This document shows positions 1 to 7,747 of a DNA stretch of 50,156 bases, piece by piece. Source of the stretch: an archaeon (GTDB lineage Archaea > Thermoplasmatota > Thermoplasmata > JAJSAE01); assembly GCA_024281315.1 (NCBI GenBank), contig JAJSAE010000069.1:1-50156 (forward strand), in the 5' to 3' direction. Numbering within the stretch: position 1 is the first letter of the stretch; the number at the start of each line of letters is the position of its first letter. The position numbers were made by a program, and so were the translations under genes. Below the pieces are notes generated by a model. The model was given only the letters and a program-made list of their open reading frames with translations, did no database searches and was not told where the DNA came from.

Positions 1-29
1 AGGAAGTTTCTGATATACAATATGATGCT

Positions 30-69
30 AAAACTGTGAAAAACAAGAGGTTTCACACGGTTAAAAAAA
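30..69 (-). terminator. Possible hairpin and oligo-T terminator after the MBL gene
   Basis: Read on the minus strand just downstream of the MBL-fold gene stop, a run of seven T (62-68) is followed by a 7-bp inverted repeat, TGTGAAA (35-41) with TTTCACA (51-57), around a 9-nt loop. Archaeal termination mostly needs the oligo-T run, so the hairpin may be incidental. The rest of bases 1-113 shows no gene. Confidence 0.35.
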
Positions 70-113
70 CGATGGGGTAGAAATAGGGAAGGTGAATAAG
101 CGCAGTCTCTAAC

Positions 114-761
114 TCAGAATGGAGTTATGCAACAGAGCACACCGGACTCAACGGAGGGACCGTGGCCGGGATAGAGGGCTTTTACATCCAGAGTTCGGAG
201 GAATTCTATGCTTTTTACCAATTCGGACAGGCTGCCGGTGGGCAAATCCCAGCGCCCCACGCCGCCATTGGCAAAGACCGTATCGCCCGAAAAAAGGAAG
301 CCGCTCTTCCGGTGAAAGAGAACGATGCTGTCCTCGCTGTGGCCGGGAGTTCTAAGAATCTCGAAGCCTTCCAGAAATGGATAAAGAGATGAATCCTCAA
401 TCTGCAATTCTTTCACGCTCATGGAAGGAAGAGGGATGCCGAACAATGCGGCTCCTGTGGAAATCTTGTCGCCATAGTTGAGGGCTCTGGCCCCGCTCCT
501 CTCTGCTAGGATTGGTATCTCTCCGAATATTCTTTTTATAACAGGTACGCCGGCAACATGGTCTATGTGTCGATGGGTGAGAATGATGGCTTCCGGTGCA
601 GGAAAATCATTTTTCCGCATATCTTCCGCGGCGGCCGCAGCCGTTTCCGCCATTCCCGCATCCACAAGAAAGGCATGCGGGCCATTTTCTACCAGAAAGA
701 TGTTGCTGGACTCAAAACCTCCGTAAAATGCGGTTACATGAAATGAATGTGGGATTGACAT
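114..761 (-). CDS. MBL-fold metallo-hydrolase (glyoxalase II-like)
   Basis: This is a 215-residue metallo-beta-lactamase-fold hydrolase, probably cytoplasmic. The metal-binding motif HRHIDH lies at residues 63-68, with the further ligands H141 (TPGHS), D160 (SGDTVF) and H200 (LYPGHG). This set is typical of the glyoxalase II/RNase Z superfamily, which binds two metal ions, usually zinc, and hydrolyses thioesters or related substrates; the substrate here cannot be told. The length is that of a single MBL domain with nothing extra, though the last ten residues are unusual for the family. Its ATG sits one base after the TGA of the upstream Rab-like GTPase gene and a GGAGTGA ribosome site overlaps that stop, so the two are almost certainly co-transcribed and translationally coupled. 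Confidence 0.9.
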   Translation of the reverse strand: MSIPHSFHVTAFYGGFESSNIFLVENGPHAFLVDAGMAETAAAAAEDMRKNDFPAPEAIILTHRHIDHVAGVPVIKRIFGEIPILAERSGARALNYGDKISTGAALFGIPLPSMSVKELQIEDSSLYPFLEGFEILRTPGHSEDSIVLFHRKSGFLFSGDTVFANGGVGRWDLPTGSLSELVKSIEFLRTLDVKALYPGHGPSVESGVLCCITPF

Positions 762-762
762 C

Positions 763-1578
763 TCACTCCGGCCTCTTTATCATCAGTTTTCTGCGGGTCC
801 GATTCTGTCTTGCGGCCTCCTCACCCTTTACATCCACCTCGGCATCATAGAGCAGAAGGACGAACTTCCTAAGAGCCAGCTCGGTGGGGGCTTTCACATC
901 CAGCCCGACCTCCTCCGCTTTTCTCCGCACTATCGCCATCCCCATATCGTAATCGCCGTACTGGGCGCAGAAATCCTGAATGATGGAATCAGTTGCCCTG
1001 ATAAGCCAGTTGCCCGCCTCCACAACCTTTCCTGCGGAAATTACAGGTGATTCGGGGGCCTCTCCGAGTACCGCCCTGCCAAGGGCTTTAAACATGTCCT
1101 CCACATTTTTGCCAGTCTTCGCACTTGTAAAGAAGTAAGGGGAGCCGTACTTATCAGCAAGAGCCTTTATGTCGGATTCGGAAATGCGGCACTCCAGATC
1201 GGACTTGTTCACGGCAAATACGAACGGCACGCCGCCCACCACGGAAAGGGCCTCGGGAATCCAGTAGCCCTCAAGGCTCTTCAGGGTCTCCGGTCGTGTC
1301 GCATCGCAGACGAATATGATGCCCTCGGCCCCCTTGTAAGAGGAACGCTGTATGCCGGTATATCCCTTCTGGCCCAGAATGTCCCAGAGCATCATGGTTA
1401 ACTCCACCGTTTCAGCCTTCATGCGCAGCTCGATGACCTTCTTGGTCACCTTGGTGCCGATGGTGGTTATGTACTTATCGTCGAATTTGTCCATGACATA
1501 CTTTCTGACCAGAGATGTCTTACCGACCGCCCCGTCTCCCAGCAGAAGGGCCTTCCGCTTCACTCTTTTGAACTGCAT
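763..1578 (-). CDS. Rab/Ras-like small GTPase with C-terminal extension
   Basis: The 271-residue protein has a complete Ras-superfamily G domain in about residues 8-170: P-loop GDGAVGKTS (14-22), switch I with T39 in ITTIG, switch II WDILGQ (65-70) with the catalytic-type Gln70, NKSD (124-127) and TSAKTG (151-156). The pattern is closer to eukaryotic Rab/Ras and bacterial Rab-like or MglA-like GTPases than to translation GTPases. It lacks a C-terminal cysteine for prenylation. About 100 residues follow the G domain; I do not recognise them. Family members act as molecular switches in polarity, motility or trafficking, but the partner here is unknown. It heads a two-gene unit with the MBL hydrolase. 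The start has a GGTGAC site three bases upstream, and a TATA-like CTTTTTATATG lies about 30 bases upstream. Confidence 0.9.
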   Translation of the reverse strand: MQFKRVKRKALLLGDGAVGKTSLVRKYVMDKFDDKYITTIGTKVTKKVIELRMKAETVELTMMLWDILGQKGYTGIQRSSYKGAEGIIFVCDATRPETLKSLEGYWIPEALSVVGGVPFVFAVNKSDLECRISESDIKALADKYGSPYFFTSAKTGKNVEDMFKALGRAVLGEAPESPVISAGKVVEAGNWLIRATDSIIQDFCAQYGDYDMGMAIVRRKAEEVGLDVKAPTELALRKFVLLLYDAEVDVKGEEAARQNRTRRKLMIKRPE

Positions 1579-1601
1579 GTCACCGAACCTGAAAGAGGAT
1601 G

Positions 1602-1642
1602 GTCATATAAAAAGTTTTAAGAATGAGGAAAATCTTTTATCC
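1602..1642. promoter_or_regulatory. Divergent promoter region
   Basis: The 93 bases between the GTPase start and the adenosine-kinase start hold A/T-rich TATA-like elements. ATATAAAAAG (about 1604-1613) reads as TTTTTATAT on the minus strand, about 30 bases before the GTPase ATG. CTTTTAT at 1634-1640 suits the plus-strand gene. Assignment is by position only. Confidence 0.45.
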
Positions 1643-1671
1643 ATCCCTCCCCATCTCCTTCCGGTGATAAC

Positions 1672-2154
1672 ATGAACATCGAAGAGATAAAGATAGAAAA
1701 GGATGCGTAAACCAATGTGATAATCGGCCAATCCCACTTCATGAAGACTGCGGAGGACCTGTACGAGGCCTTGGTGAATTCCGTGCCGCAGATGAAGTTC
1801 GGACTTGCCTTCTGCGAGGCATCTATGGAGAGGATGATACGGTCGGAGGGGAACGACGAGGAACTTCAGAGACTGGCGGAGAAGAACGCCCATAAAATCG
1901 GAGCGGGCCACTCCTTCGTCATAATGATTAAAGACGCATACCCCATAAACATCCTGAATGCTGTCAAGAATGTGAGAGAGGTCTGCACAATCTTCTGCGC
2001 CACCGCCAACGATGTGGATGTCCTTGTGGCCGGCAACGGTCGGGGCAGAGGCGTAATCGGGGTGATAGACGGGGAGCCGCCTCTGGGAATCGAGAACGGC
2101 GAGCAGAGGAAGAAGAGGCGGGAGTTTCTCAGAATGATAGGCTACAAGAAGTAG
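1672..2154 (+). CDS. Adenosine-specific kinase, interrupted by in-frame TAA
   Basis: This matches the small archaeal/bacterial adenosine-specific kinase family (formerly DUF355): FGLAFCEAS, GAGHSFVI, FCATAN and GVIDGEPP are family hallmarks. The family start reads roughly M-x-I-E-x-I-x-I-E-K...NVIIGQSHF. Here ATG at 1672, with a GGTGAT site at 1662-1667, opens exactly that N terminus, but codon 13 is TAA (1708-1710). The same frame then continues NVIIGQSHF to a normal C terminus. Translation could restart at GTG 1717, giving a 145-residue protein that lacks the first beta strand. A sequencing error, a recent nonsense mutation or real reinitiation all fit. It is convergent with the helicase gene, one base between the two stop codons, with no separate terminator visible. 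Confidence 0.85.
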
Positions 2155-2155
2155 T

Positions 2156-5100
2156 TCAGCGTCTGTAGGCCCTTTCGTAGTAGTCCGTTATCTCCCAGTC
2201 TGACATCTCCCCATCTCCCTGCTCGGAGAGAGTTAGGCCGGAGCGTCTTGCCGCAAGTCTGGCCACTCTGGGAAGCCTTGAAGAGCCCTTGAACGAAGTA
2301 ATGATCAGTTCACCTTTATGAACACGGCCGGAGAATGTGCCGATTATCTTTCCCCCGTCAAGAACCAGGGATGCGGCCCCCGTATCCATGTACTGCTTCA
2401 AAAAATCGGCGAGATACAGCCTTGTCACCGAGTCCTGATAGATTATGAGCGAGTCTTTCACCTTTACCTTGGGAAGTTTCTTTATGTCCTCCGAGGGAAC
2501 CCAGAATATTCTGTCCTCATTCGTCAGGAAGAAGCCCTTAACCATCTTCCCCTCTGCCTCCATTTCGCTCAAAACCGCCCTTACTTCTGAATTGCTCATT
2601 GCAAAGCCGGAGAATGAAGAAAGATGAGAGGGATTTACGAGGCCAAAAATACTTATCCATGCCTCCACCAGCATCCTCACCGCTTCTTCCCGGCCCATCT
2701 CCGGTATCTCCGGCACCACATAGCGGCCGCGGAAGTCCTTGAACGCAAGTCCCGAGCGGAAGATGCTCTTGAGGGCACTACTTGCGCTTTCCTCGCCCAT
2801 GAGCGGGCTGTTCTTCACCTCCCCTGCCGAAAGTGGGGCATAGTTCCTTATAAGTTCCAGAACCTGTTCCTCCTCGTGCGTCAGTTCCTTTTTTCTCAAC
2901 AGAGAGATAAGGCCTGCGCTTTCCGTCTCTATGTAAGAGAGATACGGAGGGATGCCATATCCTTTCAGCACCTTCCCCTCTTTGTGCAGATAATCAAGGG
3001 GATACATCCTCCTGACGCGCTGGCCAATCTCCGGACCAGAACGGAGCGTTATCTGAGATTTTGCCAGCTCCGTGGTATCTCTATGTCTCCTGTCTTTCGA
3101 GAAACCGGCCCTCCACAGCATGTAATTCAGGGCCTGCTCCCATGAAACCGAGACGGGAGCGATATTTCCATATATCAGAGAACCGTTCATCTCCATGAAT
3201 CCGTGTTTCTTCAATTCCCTGACATCCATTCCTTCCGGTATCTTCTGGATGCTGGCAACAGTGAGGCCAAAGAACGAGTAGTAGGCCATCAGTTTTTTCA
3301 ACGCATTCCCGAACTCCTCCGGACCGACTCCGGGAAGATCGATATCTCTTATGTCTATGCCGCCGTTCAGTGGCCAGTCTTCTATCATCCCCAGAAGCGA
3401 GCCGCCGCGTATCGCTGGGTGCATCCATCCCTGCCCGTATCGCGCATATAGTTCCCTGCGAAATGTTGCGGCCATGGGGCCATAAAGGGATACGAATGTA
3501 AGAGGAAGCATGATATTCCCATCGGAGGAAACAGGGTTTTCCAGAAGGTGAAGGTCCTCTGGCATCAGGTAAAATTCCGTATCGCCGCTCCCGGTTATCA
3601 CTGCCTCCGCTCCGATTCTTTCCAGAGCTCCTCGCACCTCCATTCCAGTAAAATCCGTCTGATACCTTATCTCGGAAAGGGGGGCGGGACCAGAGGATTT
3701 CAGATATGTTTCGACAATCGCCGCAATGGCTTTCTCTCTCTCCGGCAATTTCGTCTCGTTTGTCTCCAGAAGCGAATACAGATTTCTCCTCCCCCATAGT
3801 TCCCTCCCCGTAAATTCCCTTACGATGTACATGTTCTCATCCAGAATGCGGAGAGCGGGCCTCAGTTTATCCGAGGGTATTCCGGTGTGAGCGGAAAGAT
3901 CGGATACGCCCATAGGGCCTTTTTCAAGCGCCGACAGTATTGTTCTCTCGAAAGCGTCCAGATTGCCGGGGTGGTGCGTTCTATATGCGCCTATGTAAAG
4001 AGGCACCTTCTCTCTCCGAACATAATGGACCCTTCCACTGATAAAACGGCCCCGCAGCAGCTCTCCGCTCTGCCTCAATTCGTCCCACTCATCCATTTTG
4101 AAATCCGGGACCCTATTATAAACATCCAGCGGGTCGCCGGCATGGCCGAATGTCTCGAAGTAATCATCTATGCTCTCGAAACTTCTGGTCAACTTCCACC
4201 CCTTCAGGGCACGCACCGCAGCCGCGGAATGGACCCTCTCCCCCCTAAGAATGCTGTGATAATCCTCCGACAGAATGAACTCGTTATCGTGGTGAAAACT
4301 CCCGGAAATAACCGCTCCGGCGTGCTTCATCTCCTCCAGCGTCGACAGCACATGATGCTCCGGCGTGCCCAGCCTGTGGGCCAGTTCCTGCACCCCCATG
4401 GGGCCGTAATATGAAAGGAGAATCCGAATGCCGCGCTCCACTGCGGCGTCCTCCGCATGCACCATCTTTTCTCTATCAATCCCGCGCCATTCCTCTCTGA
4501 CAAGATGAATGAGGCGGAGTTTTTCCAGGCGGTTAAGAAGGGCGAGGGACTCTTTTTTATCCCCTCCTGTCTGTTCGGAGATTATATCAATTGCCGCACC
4601 TCTTTGCACACCCTCAAGCGTAGCCGCAAGCTCCCTGTCTCTCTCGTCATAGGCCGTCTCCGGCGGCATTGCCATGAGAAGTTTGGCCAGTTTCACGGAG
4701 GCGAACATTCGCTGAGACATGTAAACAGAGACTATCCTCCAGCTGTCCTCCAGCGGCTTTGCCGCTCCCTTTACCTCCTCGAATCGGGGGCGCATGGCCG
4801 GAGGCAGCCCTGTTTCATTCTCCGGGTTAATGGGGATGTTGTCCATGAGGTCCAACAGATGCTCGGGAGTTATCTCCTCCGCTAGACGGAACTTCCTCTC
4901 GAAATGCTCCTTCAAGCGCTCTGGTTCTATTATCGGACCGCCCGGCGTGGCGGTAACTCTGCTGAGGATTCTGGTGTGCAGTTCCTTCAAAAGAGCGGTT
5001 CTATCCTCCATAAGCACAATGTCGGAGATCCCGCTGAGGACGATGCCGTAGGAAAAGGGAGAGGGGGAATCGGTGTAATCCTGGTGCTTGCAGACCCATT

Positions 5101-7558
5101 CGCCGGAGCGGATTCTGGAAAGAACATACTTTGCGCCGTCCACATCCATGACAGACCTCAGAATCTCCCTGTATGTCTCCTTTATCACCGGAAAATTCTC
5201 TGCCGCATCTATGTCGGCCAGAGCATCAAGTATCTGGGCCGCCCTTCTCTGCTGCTTGCTCACGGATATGCTGTGACCGAGGTAACTCCTGAGAACAAGA
5301 AACGAGCGGCCGGCACAGTGTCGGAATCGCTGCCTGAAAAGTTCGGTTCCGCGTATGGCGGTGCCGAGAATTTGCTCCACCTCATCGGGAGAAATGATAT
5401 TCTCCAGACCCTCTAGGTCCACACGAACGGGCGAGGTTATCATAAATGCGTCATCGCTTATGGAAATACTGACACCCCTTTTCACCTCTTTAGCCAGTGC
5501 GGCGGCGTATGCCCTTGAAAGAGCGTCGTTCACCCTCCTGCCGAAGGGGAAATGAAATATTATGTTCCAGAGGCCCTGCATGTCCCGGTATCCCTCCACA
5601 AGAAGCTGCTTTTCCCCCGGAATTCCGGCGACAATGGCTTGCTCCCTGAAATAACTCAGGAGAGAGCGGGCCGCACCGGAATCCAGATGATAGGTCCCCG
5701 CAAGATACGCCTGCATCTCCTCTGCGCGCCGCTTCCCCTCTTTGGCGGTTATATCCTTGTACCCTCCTATATTCTCCCTCATGAAATCCCTGAACTCCGC
5801 CACCGCCAGCGACAGGTCGAAGGAACGCGGAAGCATCTCCCCACTCCATGACGGCACCGTGGGCTTCTTCCCCCCTGCGGACTTCACCAGAACCGTTGTT
5901 CCTCTGGTCTTTATGAACTCGTAACTCCTGCCCCCCAGAACAAAGACATCGCCGGGAGATAGCTTTTCCACAAATTTCTCTGATAACTCACCGGCAGGCC
6001 CGGCCCCCATAACTATGACCCTGTAATTTGCCTCGTCGGGTATTGTTCCGAGATTGAGGTAGTAGATGGTCCTGCTCCCCCTCTTTCTGCCGAAAATCCC
6101 CTCTTCTGGGTCGTACCATATCTTGGAATATATGCCCTCGTGAGAGCGGCCCCCCAGATACTCGAGGACGGAGATGTAATCGTCCCAAGATAGGGTGTGA
6201 AATGTGTGGGAGCGGCGAACAAGGTCGTATGCCTCCTTTATGTCCCATCTGTCATTCAGAGAGAGAGAGACTATTCCCTGCGAGAGAACATCAAGGGGAT
6301 TCTGCGGTATGCTCACCCGGTCTATGTGGCCTTCCGCCGCCTCCTTTGCAAGTACCGCACACTCCACCATGTCGTCAAGGTCGAAGACGATGAAACGGCC
6401 TTTTGCGGTCTTTCCCACCGAGTGGCCCGCCCTTCCGATTCTCTGAAGACCCTTTGCCACCGATTTCGGGGAGCCTATCTGAACAACGAGGTCCACATAG
6501 CCTATATCTATTCCGAGTTCAAGGGATGTTGAGGTAACTACACAGCGGAGTTCGCCATCCCTCAGTTTCGCCTCCACATCCAGCCGCGTTTCCCTGCTTA
6601 AACTTCCGTGATGGGCGGCTATGGCCTCTATACCTCGCTCCCGCAGTTTGTAGGCCACGGTCTCCGTTGAACTCCGGGTGTTCGTAAAGATAATCGTGGT
6701 GCGGTGTTCTTCAATCATCTCAACGAGAAGGTCGTACATTCTCGCGTTTACGACATCATAGGGGACCAGTGTCATATCCTCCACTGGGGAGATTACCTTC
6801 AGGTCCAGATCCTTCCGGCCTTCGGCCTCGACAATATTCACCGGTCTTTCCACAGGTTCTTCGTCGATTATTTTGAAACCCCCGAGATATCTGGCAATCT
6901 CTTCAATCGGGGCCTGTGTGGCCGAGAGCCCGATTCTCGTTATGTCAGGACTCATGTTCTGGAGAATCTCCATGGTGAGGGATAGGAGGGAGCCGCGCTT
7001 GCTGTCCGAAATCTCGTGTATTTCATCCACAATCAGGTACTCCACAGAGTCGAATCTCTGCCGGAACTTCGGGGTGGAAAGAACCAGAGCAAGAGATTCT
7101 GGTGTGGTGATGAGGATATGCGGCGGTCTTTTCACCATCTTCTGCCTTTCGTACTGGCTGGTGTCACCCGAGCGGACCGCAACCCGTATTTCCCGCATCC
7201 CCGGATTCTCTTCCAGCATCTCGGCAAGAGGGCGCTTCAGATTCTTATCCACATCGTTAGCCAGGGCCTTGAGCGGCGATACATAAACCGCATATATTCT
7301 GTCCTCAAGCTCACCCCGCTTCCCTTTCAAATAGAGCTCATTTATTATGGCGAGAAAAGCGGTCAAAGTCTTGCCCGAACCGGTGGGGGAAGAGACGAGA
7401 ACGCTCTCGCGGTTATGGATAAGAGGAATGGCGTATGCCTGCGGCTCTGTCAACTCGTCAAAGTGCGCCCTGAACCATGAGGCCACGGGCGGTTCCAGCA
7501 TCTCCATGACCTCGTCGAATGTGTATCTCTTTTCCGCCCTTTTTATCCTGCCGGACAT
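2156..7558 (-). CDS. lhr: Lhr-type ATP-dependent helicase, very long form
   Basis: An 1800-residue superfamily 2 helicase of the Lhr family, thought to act in DNA repair or replication-fork processing. The N-terminal core shows Walker A SSPTGSGKT (56-64), DEIH box (178-181), SAT (212-214), the strand-transfer region TSTSLELGID (342-351) and motif VI QRIGRAGH (372-379). The remaining 1300 or so residues look like Lhr winged-helix and beta-barrel parts followed by repeated winged-helix segments (for example GPMGVQELAHRLG and GPMGVSDLSAHTG). Many archaeal Lhr proteins are about half this length. The frame is open for 59 more codons upstream, but the start at 7558 (MSGRIKRAEK) has GTGATAAG directly before it, like other starts here, and matches the usual Lhr N terminus. 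A TATA-like ACTATTAAACC lies further upstream on the minus strand. Confidence 0.9.
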   Translation of the reverse strand: MSGRIKRAEKRYTFDEVMEMLEPPVASWFRAHFDELTEPQAYAIPLIHNRESVLVSSPTGSGKTLTAFLAIINELYLKGKRGELEDRIYAVYVSPLKALANDVDKNLKRPLAEMLEENPGMREIRVAVRSGDTSQYERQKMVKRPPHILITTPESLALVLSTPKFRQRFDSVEYLIVDEIHEISDSKRGSLLSLTMEILQNMSPDITRIGLSATQAPIEEIARYLGGFKIIDEEPVERPVNIVEAEGRKDLDLKVISPVEDMTLVPYDVVNARMYDLLVEMIEEHRTTIIFTNTRSSTETVAYKLRERGIEAIAAHHGSLSRETRLDVEAKLRDGELRCVVTSTSLELGIDIGYVDLVVQIGSPKSVAKGLQRIGRAGHSVGKTAKGRFIVFDLDDMVECAVLAKEAAEGHIDRVSIPQNPLDVLSQGIVSLSLNDRWDIKEAYDLVRRSHTFHTLSWDDYISVLEYLGGRSHEGIYSKIWYDPEEGIFGRKRGSRTIYYLNLGTIPDEANYRVIVMGAGPAGELSEKFVEKLSPGDVFVLGGRSYEFIKTRGTTVLVKSAGGKKPTVPSWSGEMLPRSFDLSLAVAEFRDFMRENIGGYKDITAKEGKRRAEEMQAYLAGTYHLDSGAARSLLSYFREQAIVAGIPGEKQLLVEGYRDMQGLWNIIFHFPFGRRVNDALSRAYAAALAKEVKRGVSISISDDAFMITSPVRVDLEGLENIISPDEVEQILGTAIRGTELFRQRFRHCAGRSFLVLRSYLGHSISVSKQQRRAAQILDALADIDAAENFPVIKETYREILRSVMDVDGAKYVLSRIRSGEWVCKHQDYTDSPSPFSYGIVLSGISDIVLMEDRTALLKELHTRILSRVTATPGGPIIEPERLKEHFERKFRLAEEITPEHLLDLMDNIPINPENETGLPPAMRPRFEEVKGAAKPLEDSWRIVSVYMSQRMFASVKLAKLLMAMPPETAYDERDRELAATLEGVQRGAAIDIISEQTGGDKKESLALLNRLEKLRLIHLVREEWRGIDREKMVHAEDAAVERGIRILLSYYGPMGVQELAHRLGTPEHHVLSTLEEMKHAGAVISGSFHHDNEFILSEDYHSILRGERVHSAAAVRALKGWKLTRSFESIDDYFETFGHAGDPLDVYNRVPDFKMDEWDELRQSGELLRGRFISGRVHYVRREKVPLYIGAYRTHHPGNLDAFERTILSALEKGPMGVSDLSAHTGIPSDKLRPALRILDENMYIVREFTGRELWGRRNLYSLLETNETKLPEREKAIAAIVETYLKSSGPAPLSEIRYQTDFTGMEVRGALERIGAEAVITGSGDTEFYLMPEDLHLLENPVSSDGNIMLPLTFVSLYGPMAATFRRELYARYGQGWMHPAIRGGSLLGMIEDWPLNGGIDIRDIDLPGVGPEEFGNALKKLMAYYSFFGLTVASIQKIPEGMDVRELKKHGFMEMNGSLIYGNIAPVSVSWEQALNYMLWRAGFSKDRRHRDTTELAKSQITLRSGPEIGQRVRRMYPLDYLHKEGKVLKGYGIPPYLSYIETESAGLISLLRKKELTHEEEQVLELIRNYAPLSAGEVKNSPLMGEESASSALKSIFRSGLAFKDFRGRYVVPEIPEMGREEAVRMLVEAWISIFGLVNPSHLSSFSGFAMSNSEVRAVLSEMEAEGKMVKGFFLTNEDRIFWVPSEDIKKLPKVKVKDSLIIYQDSVTRLYLADFLKQYMDTGAASLVLDGGKIIGTFSGRVHKGELIITSFKGSSRLPRVARLAARRSGLTLSEQGDGEMSDWEITDYYERAYRR

Positions 7559-7655
7559 CTTATCACTATCGTTAAACCAAAACATATTGCAACGGTGGTT
7601 TAATAGTTTTTGTATGTGGACAGAAGTGGGTATTTTGCCCTCTTTGAGAGAAAAA

Positions 7656-7666
7656 CTATTTATATG
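7656..7666 (+). promoter_or_regulatory. TATA box of the giant surface-protein gene
   Basis: CTATTTATATG is preceded by an A-run (7651-7655) that could serve as a BRE. The expected transcript start near 7690 would leave a leader of about 55 bases carrying a good ribosome site, GGAGTGA at 7737-7743, before ATG 7748. The 189-base gap 7559-7747 holds this promoter and, on the other strand, that of the Lhr gene; nothing else is visible. Confidence 0.6.
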
Positions 7667-7747
7667 GGCACTATCATGTTGCATAAAATAGGCGGTGGCT
7701 CCGAATGGGAATGGGGCAGTTGCCTGTAGACACATAGGAGTGAGTAA

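Noticed and set aside
1708-1710. Recoded stop codon (pyrrolysine or selenocysteine) in adenosine-specific kinase
   Set aside because: The codon is TAA, which is used by neither system, and the family has no special residue at this position.
7559-7735. 59-codon N-terminal extension of the Lhr helicase
   Set aside because: It would cover both divergent promoters, has no Lhr-family similarity, and the ATG at 7558 has a GTGATAAG leader.
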